A DNA stretch of 64,000 nt from Pediococcus claussenii ATCC BAA-344 (lineage in GTDB: Bacteria; Bacillota; Bacilli; Lactobacillales; Lactobacillaceae): NCBI RefSeq assembly GCF_000237995.1, contig NC_016605.1:1364001-1428000 (forward strand), in the 5' to 3' direction. The notes beneath the pieces were generated by a model. The model did no database searches. It worked only from the letters and a program-made list of their open reading frames with translations, and was not told the DNA's origin. A program made the position numbers and the translations under genes. Every line of letters begins with the position of its first letter. Position 1 is the stretch's first letter. Positions 53,858-61,570 of the stretch are shown one piece after another.

Positions 53858-54675
53858 TATTCTACCCTCCGAATATCATCTACATTTCTAAATAACGTGC
53901 CAACTTTTTTTCCAGCCAGAATATCCTCAATAATGTGCGGGTCTTTTCCATTTGCTAAAACCATTTGTTGATTGTTTTCTAAAACCCGTTTAGCGGCATT
54001 GAGTTTTGCTTTCATCCCACCTGTACCAAACTCTGTTCCTTTTCCGCCAGCAAATTCCGACAAAATTGATTGATTCAGATTCGTTACCTCTGGTATTAGT
54101 TCAGCATTGGGATCAGTACTAGGATTTCCTGTATAAAAGCCGTCAATATCTGATAACATAATCAAAAGGTCTGCATCTATTACCTCTGCCACAATTGCCG
54201 ATAGCTTATCATTATCACCAAACTTTGTCATATGATCCAGTTCTTCGACAGACACGGTGTCATTTTCATTTACGATTGGAATCACATTTAATTTCATTAG
54301 CTCCTGAAACGCATTAGAAACATTTTGCTTACTTTGTGGATAAAGTAATACATCCCTCGTTAACAACATCTGAGCGACACTTACTCCATATTTAGCAAAA
54401 CGTCTTTCATAAATTCCAATTAGCTCGCCTTGCCCGACCGCTGCAACAGCCTGTTGTTCAGGAATACGAGTTGGCCGTCGTTCTAGTCCCAGAATACCCA
54501 TCCCAGCACCAATCGCACCAGATGATACCAAAACAACTTCTTTTCCACTTCGCTTGAGCCCACATAATACATCTGCCAAACCATTTATTGAGCTTCGATT
54601 AATTGTTCCATTTGAATTAATTAGAGAACTAGTCCCAACCTTAACCACTATTCGTTGTGCATTCATCTTTATCAT
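53857..54675 (-). CDS. proB: glutamate 5-kinase (no PUA domain)
   Basis: The 272-residue kinase phosphorylates glutamate for proline synthesis. Motifs are VVKVGTSSLIN at the start, VSSGAIGAG near 55, and NENDTVS near 137 with the KFGDNDKLSA block. The C-terminal PUA domain found in longer forms is absent. No strong ribosome binding site is apparent; ATG 54675 or ATG 54666 could be used. The region 54676-54904 holds the map terminator and the proB leader. Confidence 0.94.
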   Translation of the reverse strand: MIKMNAQRIVVKVGTSSLINSNGTINRSSINGLADVLCGLKRSGKEVVLVSSGAIGAGMGILGLERRPTRIPEQQAVAAVGQGELIGIYERRFAKYGVSVAQMLLTRDVLLYPQSKQNVSNAFQELMKLNVIPIVNENDTVSVEELDHMTKFGDNDKLSAIVAEVIDADLLIMLSDIDGFYTGNPSTDPNAELIPEVTNLNQSILSEFAGGKGTEFGTGGMKAKLNAAKRVLENNQQMVLANGKDPHIIEDILAGKKVGTLFRNVDDIRRVE

Positions 54676-54776
54676 CTTTCTATATTGAAGTTTTACCTAA
54701 CATTTTAACACTATCAATTTTATAATGTCTCCCACTTTTAATCGCACTTATCAACTATCTAACCTTCTACCAAACT

Positions 54777-54818
54777 AAAAAAACCGAATGACTTAGAATT
54801 CCCATAGCCATTCGGTCT
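54777..54818 (-). terminator. terminator after map
   Basis: Read leftward, ACCGAATG (54816-54809) pairs with CATTCGGT (54790-54783) and a TTTTTT run follows. It ends the map transcript ahead of proBA. Confidence 0.8.
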
Positions 54819-54904
54819 TCATATTAACTAGTCCATACAACTAACTAGCTTACACTTATAAAATAACTCCAATTATGCAATGCACTCTTTTTTACATAAA
54901 CGTG

Positions 54905-55690
54905 CTATAGTAAATATTTTGCATCTTCAACTGGGTCCTGTGACGTCAAAATCTTAGGGCCATCGTTAGTAACAACTAAGGTATGTTCGTACTGACACGA
55001 AAGACTACCATCTAAAGTTGTAACCGTCCAACCATCTGGCGCAGATGTGTCACACTCCCATCCGCCAACGTTAACCATTGGCTCAATTGTGATTGTCATA
55101 CCATTTTTCAACCTAGGGCCATGGCCAGCTTCTCCATAACCAGGGACCATTGGATCTTCATGCATCGTCGGTTGGATACCATGCCCTACAAATTCACGGA
55201 CATCACCATATCCCATTTCATCTTCAACATAGCTTTGGATAGCATGGCCAATATCACCAATTCGGTTACCTACCACAGCTTGATCGATTCCAAGATAGAG
55301 GGACTTTTTTGTAACCTCCATCAACTTTTTAACCTCATCGCTGACTTCGCCTACCGCAAATGCCCAACATGAGTCCGCCATGTAACCATTAACACTCACA
55401 ACAGTATCAACTTTAACTAAATCTCCGGACTTTAGGATTAAGCTTTTACGTGGGAAGCCGTGACAAACTTCGTTATTAACACTTACACAAGTTGCATACT
55501 CGTAACCTTCGAATCCTTTTTCTTCAGGAACAGCATTATTATCCTTCAAGTATTTAAGTGCATAAACTTCAATATCCCAGCTTGAAATACCAGGTTTAAT
55601 TATATCGCGTAATCCAATATGCATGCCTGCTAAAACCGCACCAGCTTTTTGCATTCCTTCAATTTCACGTTCAGACTTTAATGTAATCAT
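54905..55690 (-). CDS. map: methionine aminopeptidase (type I)
   Basis: The 261-residue enzyme removes the initiator methionine. The M24 fold is seen with the metal ligands Asp in VKVDTVVSVNGYMADSCWAF (about residues 94 and 105, shown in part), His in GHGIQPTMHEDP (about 169), and two Glu residues in ITIEPMVN and QYEHTLVV. The usual length is about 250. It stands alone, with its own terminator. A second copy elsewhere is possible, since the family is essential and sometimes duplicated. Confidence 0.93.
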   Translation of the reverse strand: MITLKSEREIEGMQKAGAVLAGMHIGLRDIIKPGISSWDIEVYALKYLKDNNAVPEEKGFEGYEYATCVSVNNEVCHGFPRKSLILKSGDLVKVDTVVSVNGYMADSCWAFAVGEVSDEVKKLMEVTKKSLYLGIDQAVVGNRIGDIGHAIQSYVEDEMGYGDVREFVGHGIQPTMHEDPMVPGYGEAGHGPRLKNGMTITIEPMVNVGGWECDTSAPDGWTVTTLDGSLSCQYEHTLVVTNDGPKILTSQDPVEDAKYLL

Positions 55691-55748
55691 TTTCTACTCT
55701 CCATTCCAACAAACTACTGAAAACTTTCTTTCCCAAAAGTCTCATTCT

Positions 55749-56612
55749 TTAAACTATCTTTGACCATACCAGACCAACAGCATGATTACCTGTAAAAGTA
55801 CCAATATACGGACCAATCGTACCCGTTTCTATTTGCAATTGTGGAAATAGCTCTTTCAAACGGCCCTGCCATTGAACATTTCGATCCAGATCATTTGCAT
55901 CAATCACTGTAACAAGCCAATTCGACTCATAATCAGCAACCTGCCCAACTAAAATATTTTCTATTGCTTCCATAGCATTACTCATCTGACGCTCTTTTTC
56001 AACAATTTCAAGTCGACCATTAGCATTTACGTGCAAAATCGGTCTCATTCCCAAAAAAGATTCAATTAGTGAGGTTCGATTAGCAATATTCCCGGTATTT
56101 TGTAATTCCTTAATATTATTAACAGCAACATATGCATACGTATTCTCCCGAATTTCACGGAGCTTATCTAAAACAGTATGAATATCCATCCCATCTTGAA
56201 GAAGTTGTGCCGCCTTAACTGCTAGATTCCCCGTTCCAACTGATATTGATCTAGAATCAAACGGAAAAACTTGCAAATCATGGATCGAAGGAACTGTAGC
56301 GGCAACGCTATTAATAAATCCACTGATTCCACCCGAAATTCCAACACAAAGTACTCCCTCGTACCCTTGTTGTGCTAAATTCAGGAAAACTCCTTGCATC
56401 TCATGCATCGAGACCTGAGATGCTACAGGATGACTTTTCTCACTTTTTAACATCCGAAAAAATTCAGCTGTATCTAAATCTACGTTTTCGTGATAAACCC
56501 GATTACCAAACATTACGGGTTGGTTAACAACAACAATTGAATGTTTACGCACTATAGCGGGATCTAAATTAGCAGAACTATCGACAACCACCGCAATCTT
56601 ACTTGGATTCAT
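55749..56612 (-). CDS. DegV-family fatty-acid-binding protein
   Basis: The 287-residue protein has the DegV fold: VVVDSSANLD at the start, a SQVSMHEMQ motif near residue 80 and the fatty-acid-head contacting GISGGISGF near 108. Family members are FakB-type partners of fatty acid kinase FakA. Several paralogues are usual in lactobacilli. Its start overlaps the thioredoxin gene by 14 bases, so the two are translationally coupled, which is an unusual pairing. Confidence 0.9.
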   Translation of the reverse strand: MNPSKIAVVVDSSANLDPAIVRKHSIVVVNQPVMFGNRVYHENVDLDTAEFFRMLKSEKSHPVASQVSMHEMQGVFLNLAQQGYEGVLCVGISGGISGFINSVAATVPSIHDLQVFPFDSRSISVGTGNLAVKAAQLLQDGMDIHTVLDKLREIRENTYAYVAVNNIKELQNTGNIANRTSLIESFLGMRPILHVNANGRLEIVEKERQMSNAMEAIENILVGQVADYESNWLVTVIDANDLDRNVQWQGRLKELFPQLQIETGTIGPYIGTFTGNHAVGLVWSKIV

Positions 56613-56928
56613 TTTCGGTAATCTTCTTTTCTATATATTTTTCAAGTTTTTCTTTAGGATAGTAGCCAGTCACTTTTTCAATGGCCTTGCCATCTTTGAA
56701 CAGCACTAGTGCAGGAATACTCATTACTTTGAATTCCTTTGCAGTCTCAGCATGATGATCTACGTTTAGTTTACCAAAATGAATCTGGTCGCCATACTTT
56801 TGTTCCAAATTCTCTAAAACTGGTTCCATCATCTTACAAGGACCACACCATGGCGCCCAAAAGTCAACCAGTGTTAATCCTGACTTTGTAGCTTCTTCCA
56901 GATTATAACTCGTAACCGTAACTGCCAA
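56599..56928 (-). CDS. trxA: thioredoxin
   Basis: The 109-residue protein has the redox motif WCGPC (C28 and C31) in FWAPWCGPCKMM and the cis-proline in MSIPALVLF. It reduces disulphides in the cytoplasm. Length and motif are canonical. It is the first gene of a pair with DegV. Other thioredoxins may exist elsewhere in the genome, so its role need not be unique. Confidence 0.95.
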   Translation of the reverse strand: MAVTVTSYNLEEATKSGLTLVDFWAPWCGPCKMMEPVLENLEQKYGDQIHFGKLNVDHHAETAKEFKVMSIPALVLFKDGKAIEKVTGYYPKEKLEKYIEKKITENESK

Positions 56929-56964
56929 GTTTCCTCACCCTACTTTCTAACATTGATTATATCA

Positions 56965-57702
56965 TTATTTGCTTTTTTCCCGTGAACGAAGGTAATGAAT
57001 CCCAATTGTAATAACAAACGCCAATAATACGATTAATGCAAAAACTCCCGATGGAATTTCAAAATCAATCATTGGGATTGATAAAAACAACTTTAACGCA
57101 ATAATTCCAATTAAGACATATGCCATTGTTTCTAATTCCGGTATCCGATGCATTAACCCCATGATAACTTCTGCAATTCCTCGCATACATAAAATTCCGA
57201 TTAAACCACCTAACAGAACAATAACTGGATTACTAGAAATTGCTAAGGATGCCAACACAGAATCAACAGAAAAAATCAAATCCATCATTTCAATTTGAAT
57301 TACAACTCTCCAAAATAACGAAATTTTGCCTTGTTCCTTGACTAGCTTATGTGTTTGTCGTCCCTTTTTATGATGATCAAAGAATCTGAAAACTAAGTAA
57401 GCAAGATATAAAGCTCCAATAACTTTAATTTCCCAAAGGTGAATTAGGTAGGTCCCCAATCCGATCACCAAAAATCTAAAAACGTAAGCGCCCCATAATC
57501 CGTAGAAAAGTGATTTCTCGCGATCTTTCTTGGTTTTTAAAATTTGAGTTTGCGTTGCCAAAACTACTGCATTATCAACTGACAAAATACACTCCAATAA
57601 AACTAATGATAAAATTATTAACCAGTCTGATTGTGATGTAAAAACTTCTTGCCAATTATGAACATCAAAGAAAGGTCCATATAATTGTTGTAAAAAATTC
57701 AT
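56965..57702 (-). CDS. TerC-family membrane protein
   Basis: The 245-residue protein has about seven helices with the TerC acidic motifs LLECILSVDNAVVLA near residue 38 and EMMDLIFSVDSVLASLA near 138. Family members are linked to metal ion export (for example manganese) and tellurite resistance. Its real function here is open. It is a single-gene unit, divergent from the corA-like gene 130 bases away. Confidence 0.9.
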   Translation of the reverse strand: MNFLQQLYGPFFDVHNWQEVFTSQSDWLIILSLVLLECILSVDNAVVLATQTQILKTKKDREKSLFYGLWGAYVFRFLVIGLGTYLIHLWEIKVIGALYLAYLVFRFFDHHKKGRQTHKLVKEQGKISLFWRVVIQIEMMDLIFSVDSVLASLAISSNPVIVLLGGLIGILCMRGIAEVIMGLMHRIPELETMAYVLIGIIALKLFLSIPMIDFEIPSGVFALIVLLAFVITIGIHYLRSREKSK

Positions 57703-57831
57703 TCTCAGTTAAGTCCCCTAATTTTTATAAAAAATTCTACACTAAAACATCTATTTTAACTGATTTTACTTATTTTTTCAGCTTAACTAGTTTAGTATAT
57801 TACATAGTAACTTTGAACGGAGATAACTGGT

Positions 57832-58749
57832 ATGTTAAAAACATCACAACTCACATCAGATTTTGCCTGGATTCAAGTATCTAACCCCACAACAGTGGAA
57901 ATGAAAACACTTTTAAATAAATATGGTGCAACTGTAGAAACCTTAGGTTACGCAGTTGACCGCAATGAAAGAGCTCGGACAGAAATCGATGAAGATAATA
58001 ACATCTATCTTATTATTTTTGATACCCTCAGTTCTGATTTTTCTAAAAGTGGAGAAACGGAACCAATTTCATTCATGTTTGTTAAAAATGCTCTTATTAG
58101 TTTTACACATGAAAGTACTAATTACGTTAATAAATTATTAAGCCGTAACATTGATACAATCAATAAAGATAATATTTCTGTTGAAATGATTAATGCTGTT
58201 TTAGAAACCCTTTACTCATTGACCACTCGCTATTTAGATGCTGTCATGCAAATTAATTTTGAACGTCAAAACATCCAGAATAAATTTAAAAGCAAACTCA
58301 ATCACGCTGGAATTCAAACCATGTTACAGCTGGAAACAAGTATCATTTACCTGTTAACGGCCTCCAAATCTAACAGTACTCTACTTGTGGGCATGAGTCG
58401 TACTCAGCAACTTCAATTAACTAAGCCTCAGCAGGAGCGTCTACAAGATATTATCGTTGAATCACAACAAGGACAAGAAATGGCTCAACTGGCCTCTGAT
58501 ATTATTGAAAAAGTCTCAAATTCTTACTCAAATGTTCTTGATAATAACCTAAACCAAACCATGAAATTCTTAACCATTTTTTCGATTGTCTTAGCTGTCC
58601 CGAACATTGTTTTCGGTTTCTATGGACAAAATGTCACTCTTCCATTTGCAGCTTCTGGCGCTAGTTGGATTCTAACAATTGGCATATCACTTGCACTTAT
58701 TTTAATAGTAACGATTGTCGCTAATTGGAGTGACTTTTTTAAAAAGTAA
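57832..58749 (+). CDS. CorA-family metal transporter with a GQN pore motif
   Basis: The 305-residue protein has a large cytoplasmic N-terminal domain with long helices and two C-terminal helices (about 246-263 and 277-299). The family loop motif at the end of the first helix is usually YGMN; here the DNA clearly reads YGQNV (GGACAAAATGTC). CorA proteins conduct Mg(II) or other divalent ions, and the GMN loop selects hydrated Mg. The variation may alter selectivity. CGGAG precedes ATG 57832. Confidence 0.88.
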   Translation: MLKTSQLTSDFAWIQVSNPTTVEMKTLLNKYGATVETLGYAVDRNERARTEIDEDNNIYLIIFDTLSSDFSKSGETEPISFMFVKNALISFTHESTNYVNKLLSRNIDTINKDNISVEMINAVLETLYSLTTRYLDAVMQINFERQNIQNKFKSKLNHAGIQTMLQLETSIIYLLTASKSNSTLLVGMSRTQQLQLTKPQQERLQDIIVESQQGQEMAQLASDIIEKVSNSYSNVLDNNLNQTMKFLTIFSIVLAVPNIVFGFYGQNVTLPFAASGASWILTIGISLALILIVTIVANWSDFFKK

Positions 58750-59127
58750 AAAGATACTTTTTTTCGTAGTTATATTTATAGACATGATTTTATGGTTTAA
58801 AAAATGAGTTTGGTCGCAAATAAAAACTTCATTTTTACCCTAGTTACCCTAGATGGTAAAAACACGAAAAATAAGTCAAATAATTCCGCTTAAATACGAA
58901 AAACGAATGATGAATAGCCTATCATCATTCGTTTTTTGTCCTTACCAGTTCCTATGAGGCGCTCTTCGCCCATAGGGACACAATGTATGAGTATTAAATT
59001 TTGTGTAACAAAACATCTGCTGTTTACGAGTTAGTAATGCTCGTAATTTCCCGACTTATGTCTCGCTCTCTTTATTTCAACCTTCGCCACTTCTTGAACT
59101 ATATCTCATCTACTCATATTTTTGTGG
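58750..59127. repeat. intergenic repeat copy with terminator and hairpin insert
   Basis: No gene lies in this gap of 378 bases between converging genes. Two parts, 58856-58894 and 58984-59046, match adjacent parts of the reversed sequence at 49395-49514. They are separated here by about 89 bases that contain a perfect terminator-like stem (58901-58930) and the hairpin CCTATGaGGCG...CGCCCATAGG (58951-58976). The same hairpin recurs at 63919-63944. Confidence 0.75.
58899..58937 (+). terminator. terminator after the CorA-family gene
   Basis: CGAATGATGA pairs with TCATCATTCG around an eight-base loop, with AAAA before and TTTTTT after. It lies inside the dispersed repeat, 150 bases past the gene. 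Confidence 0.8.
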
Positions 59128-59889
59128 CTACTTAACCTTACGATGCCCTTCACGCAGTTGAATTACTGCCGTTGTGAGTGGAACTGTTAAAACAACACCA
59201 ATAACTCCAACTAATATCATAAAAAGCTCTGCTACAAAAATTTTGTTGTTAATAAATCTACCAAATCCATAATTTAACTTTACATACCACGTAAAAAGTC
59301 CTAAAAAGCTTCCAAAAAATCCAAAAAAGAGGGTATTCAAGGCCGTTCCAATAATTTCTTTTCCAATTTCCATTCCATTCTTAAAGATTAGTCTGCTATC
59401 AATTTGTGCATTACTTGATAATAGCTCATGTGTTCCTGCCGATACAGCAATTGCTGCTTCAGCGATTGCACCTAATGAACTTATTAGCATTGTTGACAAC
59501 ATTAAATCTTGAAATTTAATTCCAATCAATAACGAGAGTCCTTCCAGGTCTTCGTTATTTTCATTGCCAAATCCTTGAACTTGCAAATGTGGCAACAGCA
59601 CAAATATTAAAGTCATCGTAACGACTACCACTAAAATAGAACCAAGAAATGCATTTTCTGTTACTGTCTCTTCGTCAGAGCCTAAAAAAATAGTTGTTGC
59701 TAGAATCAGCATGCTACTTAGTAGTGAAATCACAACCGCCGGAAATCCCCAGGAGATCAGGACAACGTTTAAAAAAAGAATCGCAAAATTACAAAAAATA
59801 CTGAAAAAAGCTCGCGCACCATTCCAGCCACCAACCCAACACATTGCAATGGCCAATACTAAAATCAACATAGGAATTACGCTAAACAT
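59128..59889 (-). CDS. YibE/F-like membrane protein, second subunit
   Basis: The 253-residue protein has seven or so helices and the YibE/F family pattern, including SSLGAIAEAAIAVSAGTHEL near residue 133 (here shortened). I chose ATG 59889, which overlaps the end of the upstream gene by 8 bases and has AAAGGGGGG 7 bases ahead. An in-frame start at 59970 would overlap it by 89 bases. The family is of unknown function. The two consecutive paralogues probably form a heteromer. Confidence 0.85.
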   Translation of the reverse strand: MFSVIPMLILVLAIAMCWVGGWNGARAFFSIFCNFAILFLNVVLISWGFPAVVISLLSSMLILATTIFLGSDEETVTENAFLGSILVVVVTMTLIFVLLPHLQVQGFGNENNEDLEGLSLLIGIKFQDLMLSTMLISSLGAIAEAAIAVSAGTHELLSSNAQIDSRLIFKNGMEIGKEIIGTALNTLFFGFFGSFLGLFTWYVKLNYGFGRFINNKIFVAELFMILVGVIGVVLTVPLTTAVIQLREGHRKVK

Positions 59890-60988
59890 GTTGTAGCCCC
59901 CCTTTGGTCCGCAATAGAACACTAGCCAACCAACCAGCGAGAGGAATTGCAAGTACAATCCCAATACCACTAATTAGACTTTGTACCATACCCAAACCCA
60001 TGTTCATTTCAAAAGAGTATCCCCAACTATTACCATTTCTTAAAAATAATGCCATCATAGAAAACGTATCAGTCATAAAAATCATAAAAAGGACATTAAT
60101 TAAGGGACCCATAATATTTTTTCCAATATTATTTGCCGATTTGGTGATTTGCCCTACTGACATTGATGGTGATTCCTTAATGATCTTCGATAAACTAACT
60201 ACAATATCAGTTGATTCATCCATTACTGCACCAAGTGAACCAAGGATAGTCTCTGCAAGAAAAAGTGGTTCAGGATTTTGTGTCACATATTCCATCGTTT
60301 CAAAGTGCAGCCCCTGTTGGCCAGTCACTGCAAATACTATCAGGCTAATAACAAGTGCACTTGCAGTCCCACCGATTGTTGCTAAAAAAGTAACTAACAT
60401 TTTGCGATTCCTACCTAATACTAGACTAAGAGTCAAAGCCGCAAATACTACCGATAAAGCGCCAAATATGTACAGGACTCCAAATCCTTGCCTGCTAACG
60501 TCCAATACAACTGCCAAATAAAACAGCACTGAATTAAGAGTCAAACTTAAAATGGCGTAGATCCCTGTGGATTTCATTAAAAGAAGGAGCCCAATAACAA
60601 TTAGCAACATAAAAGTAATGATTGTGTCTCGTTTGATGTCCTGGATCAGCGCACCTGTTACCTTGCCTTTTGATTCTCTTAAATTCAAAATAACTTGCTG
60701 TTTTTTTTGATATTGAACATCCATAGCCTGGGATAGAGAAAAGGTATTTTGAACCTTAATCTCCTGGCCTTTGTACTGTCCATTAAGAATTTTAATAGTT
60801 AAATTTTGTTTTGTTTGAAAATCTTGATTGTGAAAATTATCTTCTTGTGGTACTCGTTTACCATTCGTAACAGATTCGATTCTTCCGATTGGACTAGAAT
60901 ACAAGAATGCATCGTTATGTACGAAAAACAAGATTGCCAGCCCAATCACTATTCCAAAAATTATCAGTCCAACCTGTTTTTTCTTCAT
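59882..60988 (-). CDS. YibE/F-like membrane protein, first subunit
   Basis: The 368-residue protein has one N-terminal helix, an extracytoplasmic region (about 30-125) and about seven further helices. The family motif AETILGSLGAVMDESTDIVVSL is near residue 243 (in part). The family is widespread in Gram-positive bacteria and its function is not established. It is preceded by a GNAT gene with only one base between, and followed by its paralogue. Confidence 0.88.
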   Translation of the reverse strand: MKKKQVGLIIFGIVIGLAILFFVHNDAFLYSSPIGRIESVTNGKRVPQEDNFHNQDFQTKQNLTIKILNGQYKGQEIKVQNTFSLSQAMDVQYQKKQQVILNLRESKGKVTGALIQDIKRDTIITFMLLIVIGLLLLMKSTGIYAILSLTLNSVLFYLAVVLDVSRQGFGVLYIFGALSVVFAALTLSLVLGRNRKMLVTFLATIGGTASALVISLIVFAVTGQQGLHFETMEYVTQNPEPLFLAETILGSLGAVMDESTDIVVSLSKIIKESPSMSVGQITKSANNIGKNIMGPLINVLFMIFMTDTFSMMALFLRNGNSWGYSFEMNMGLGMVQSLISGIGIVLAIPLAGWLASVLLRTKGGLQHV

Positions 60989-60989
60989 A

Positions 60990-61421
60990 TTACAAAACCT
61001 TCATCATCCAATAATGCTTAATCCCTGCTTCCATCTCTGCTTCTCCAAATCGATCATAATCCATGGCAAAGTAGAAGGGCTGAGCGTCTTCTTGTGCATG
61101 TAAAACCATCCTAGAATATCCAGCTTCCTTAGCATCAGCTTCAATTACCTCAAATAACTTTTTAGCCAGTCCATGTTGTCGGTACTCCTCTAGTGTTGCC
61201 ACCCTCTGTACCAATAATTCATCATCTGCCTGCGTTCTCGTACGGGCCGTTACTGCAGGCTTCCCGTCTTCATAGCCAACATAATAGCTGAAGAGATCTT
61301 CGTTTTCATCAAACTCAAGTCGAGGATCAATTCCTTGTTCAACCGTAAAAACCTGCTTACGAACCTCAACTGCATCTAAATAAATTGGTCCCTGTGCACC
61401 TTTAACTTTTTTTATGTCCAT
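60990..61421 (-). CDS. GNAT-family N-acetyltransferase
   Basis: The 143-residue protein has the GNAT fold with the acetyl-CoA loop VATLEEYRQHGLAKKLFEVI (V93 to I112 approximately, R/Q-x-x-G-x-A form). It starts MDIKKVKGAQGP. The substrate is unknown; the ElaA-like FYFAMDYDRFGE end suggests small-molecule or protein amines. It is the first gene of the operon with the YibE/F pair. Confidence 0.88.
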   Translation of the reverse strand: MDIKKVKGAQGPIYLDAVEVRKQVFTVEQGIDPRLEFDENEDLFSYYVGYEDGKPAVTARTRTQADDELLVQRVATLEEYRQHGLAKKLFEVIEADAKEAGYSRMVLHAQEDAQPFYFAMDYDRFGEAEMEAGIKHYWMMKVL

Positions 61422-61570
61422 AATTTCACCTCAAAAATAAATTTAAAACCATCATACCGCAATTTTTCGCAAATAAAATTGTGAATAACTTAAGATTTAG
61501 CAAATCTATTCTATGTTAGAATTGATGCTGTATCTTAATTACAAAATCCTTGTTTGAAAGGCATTCAACA

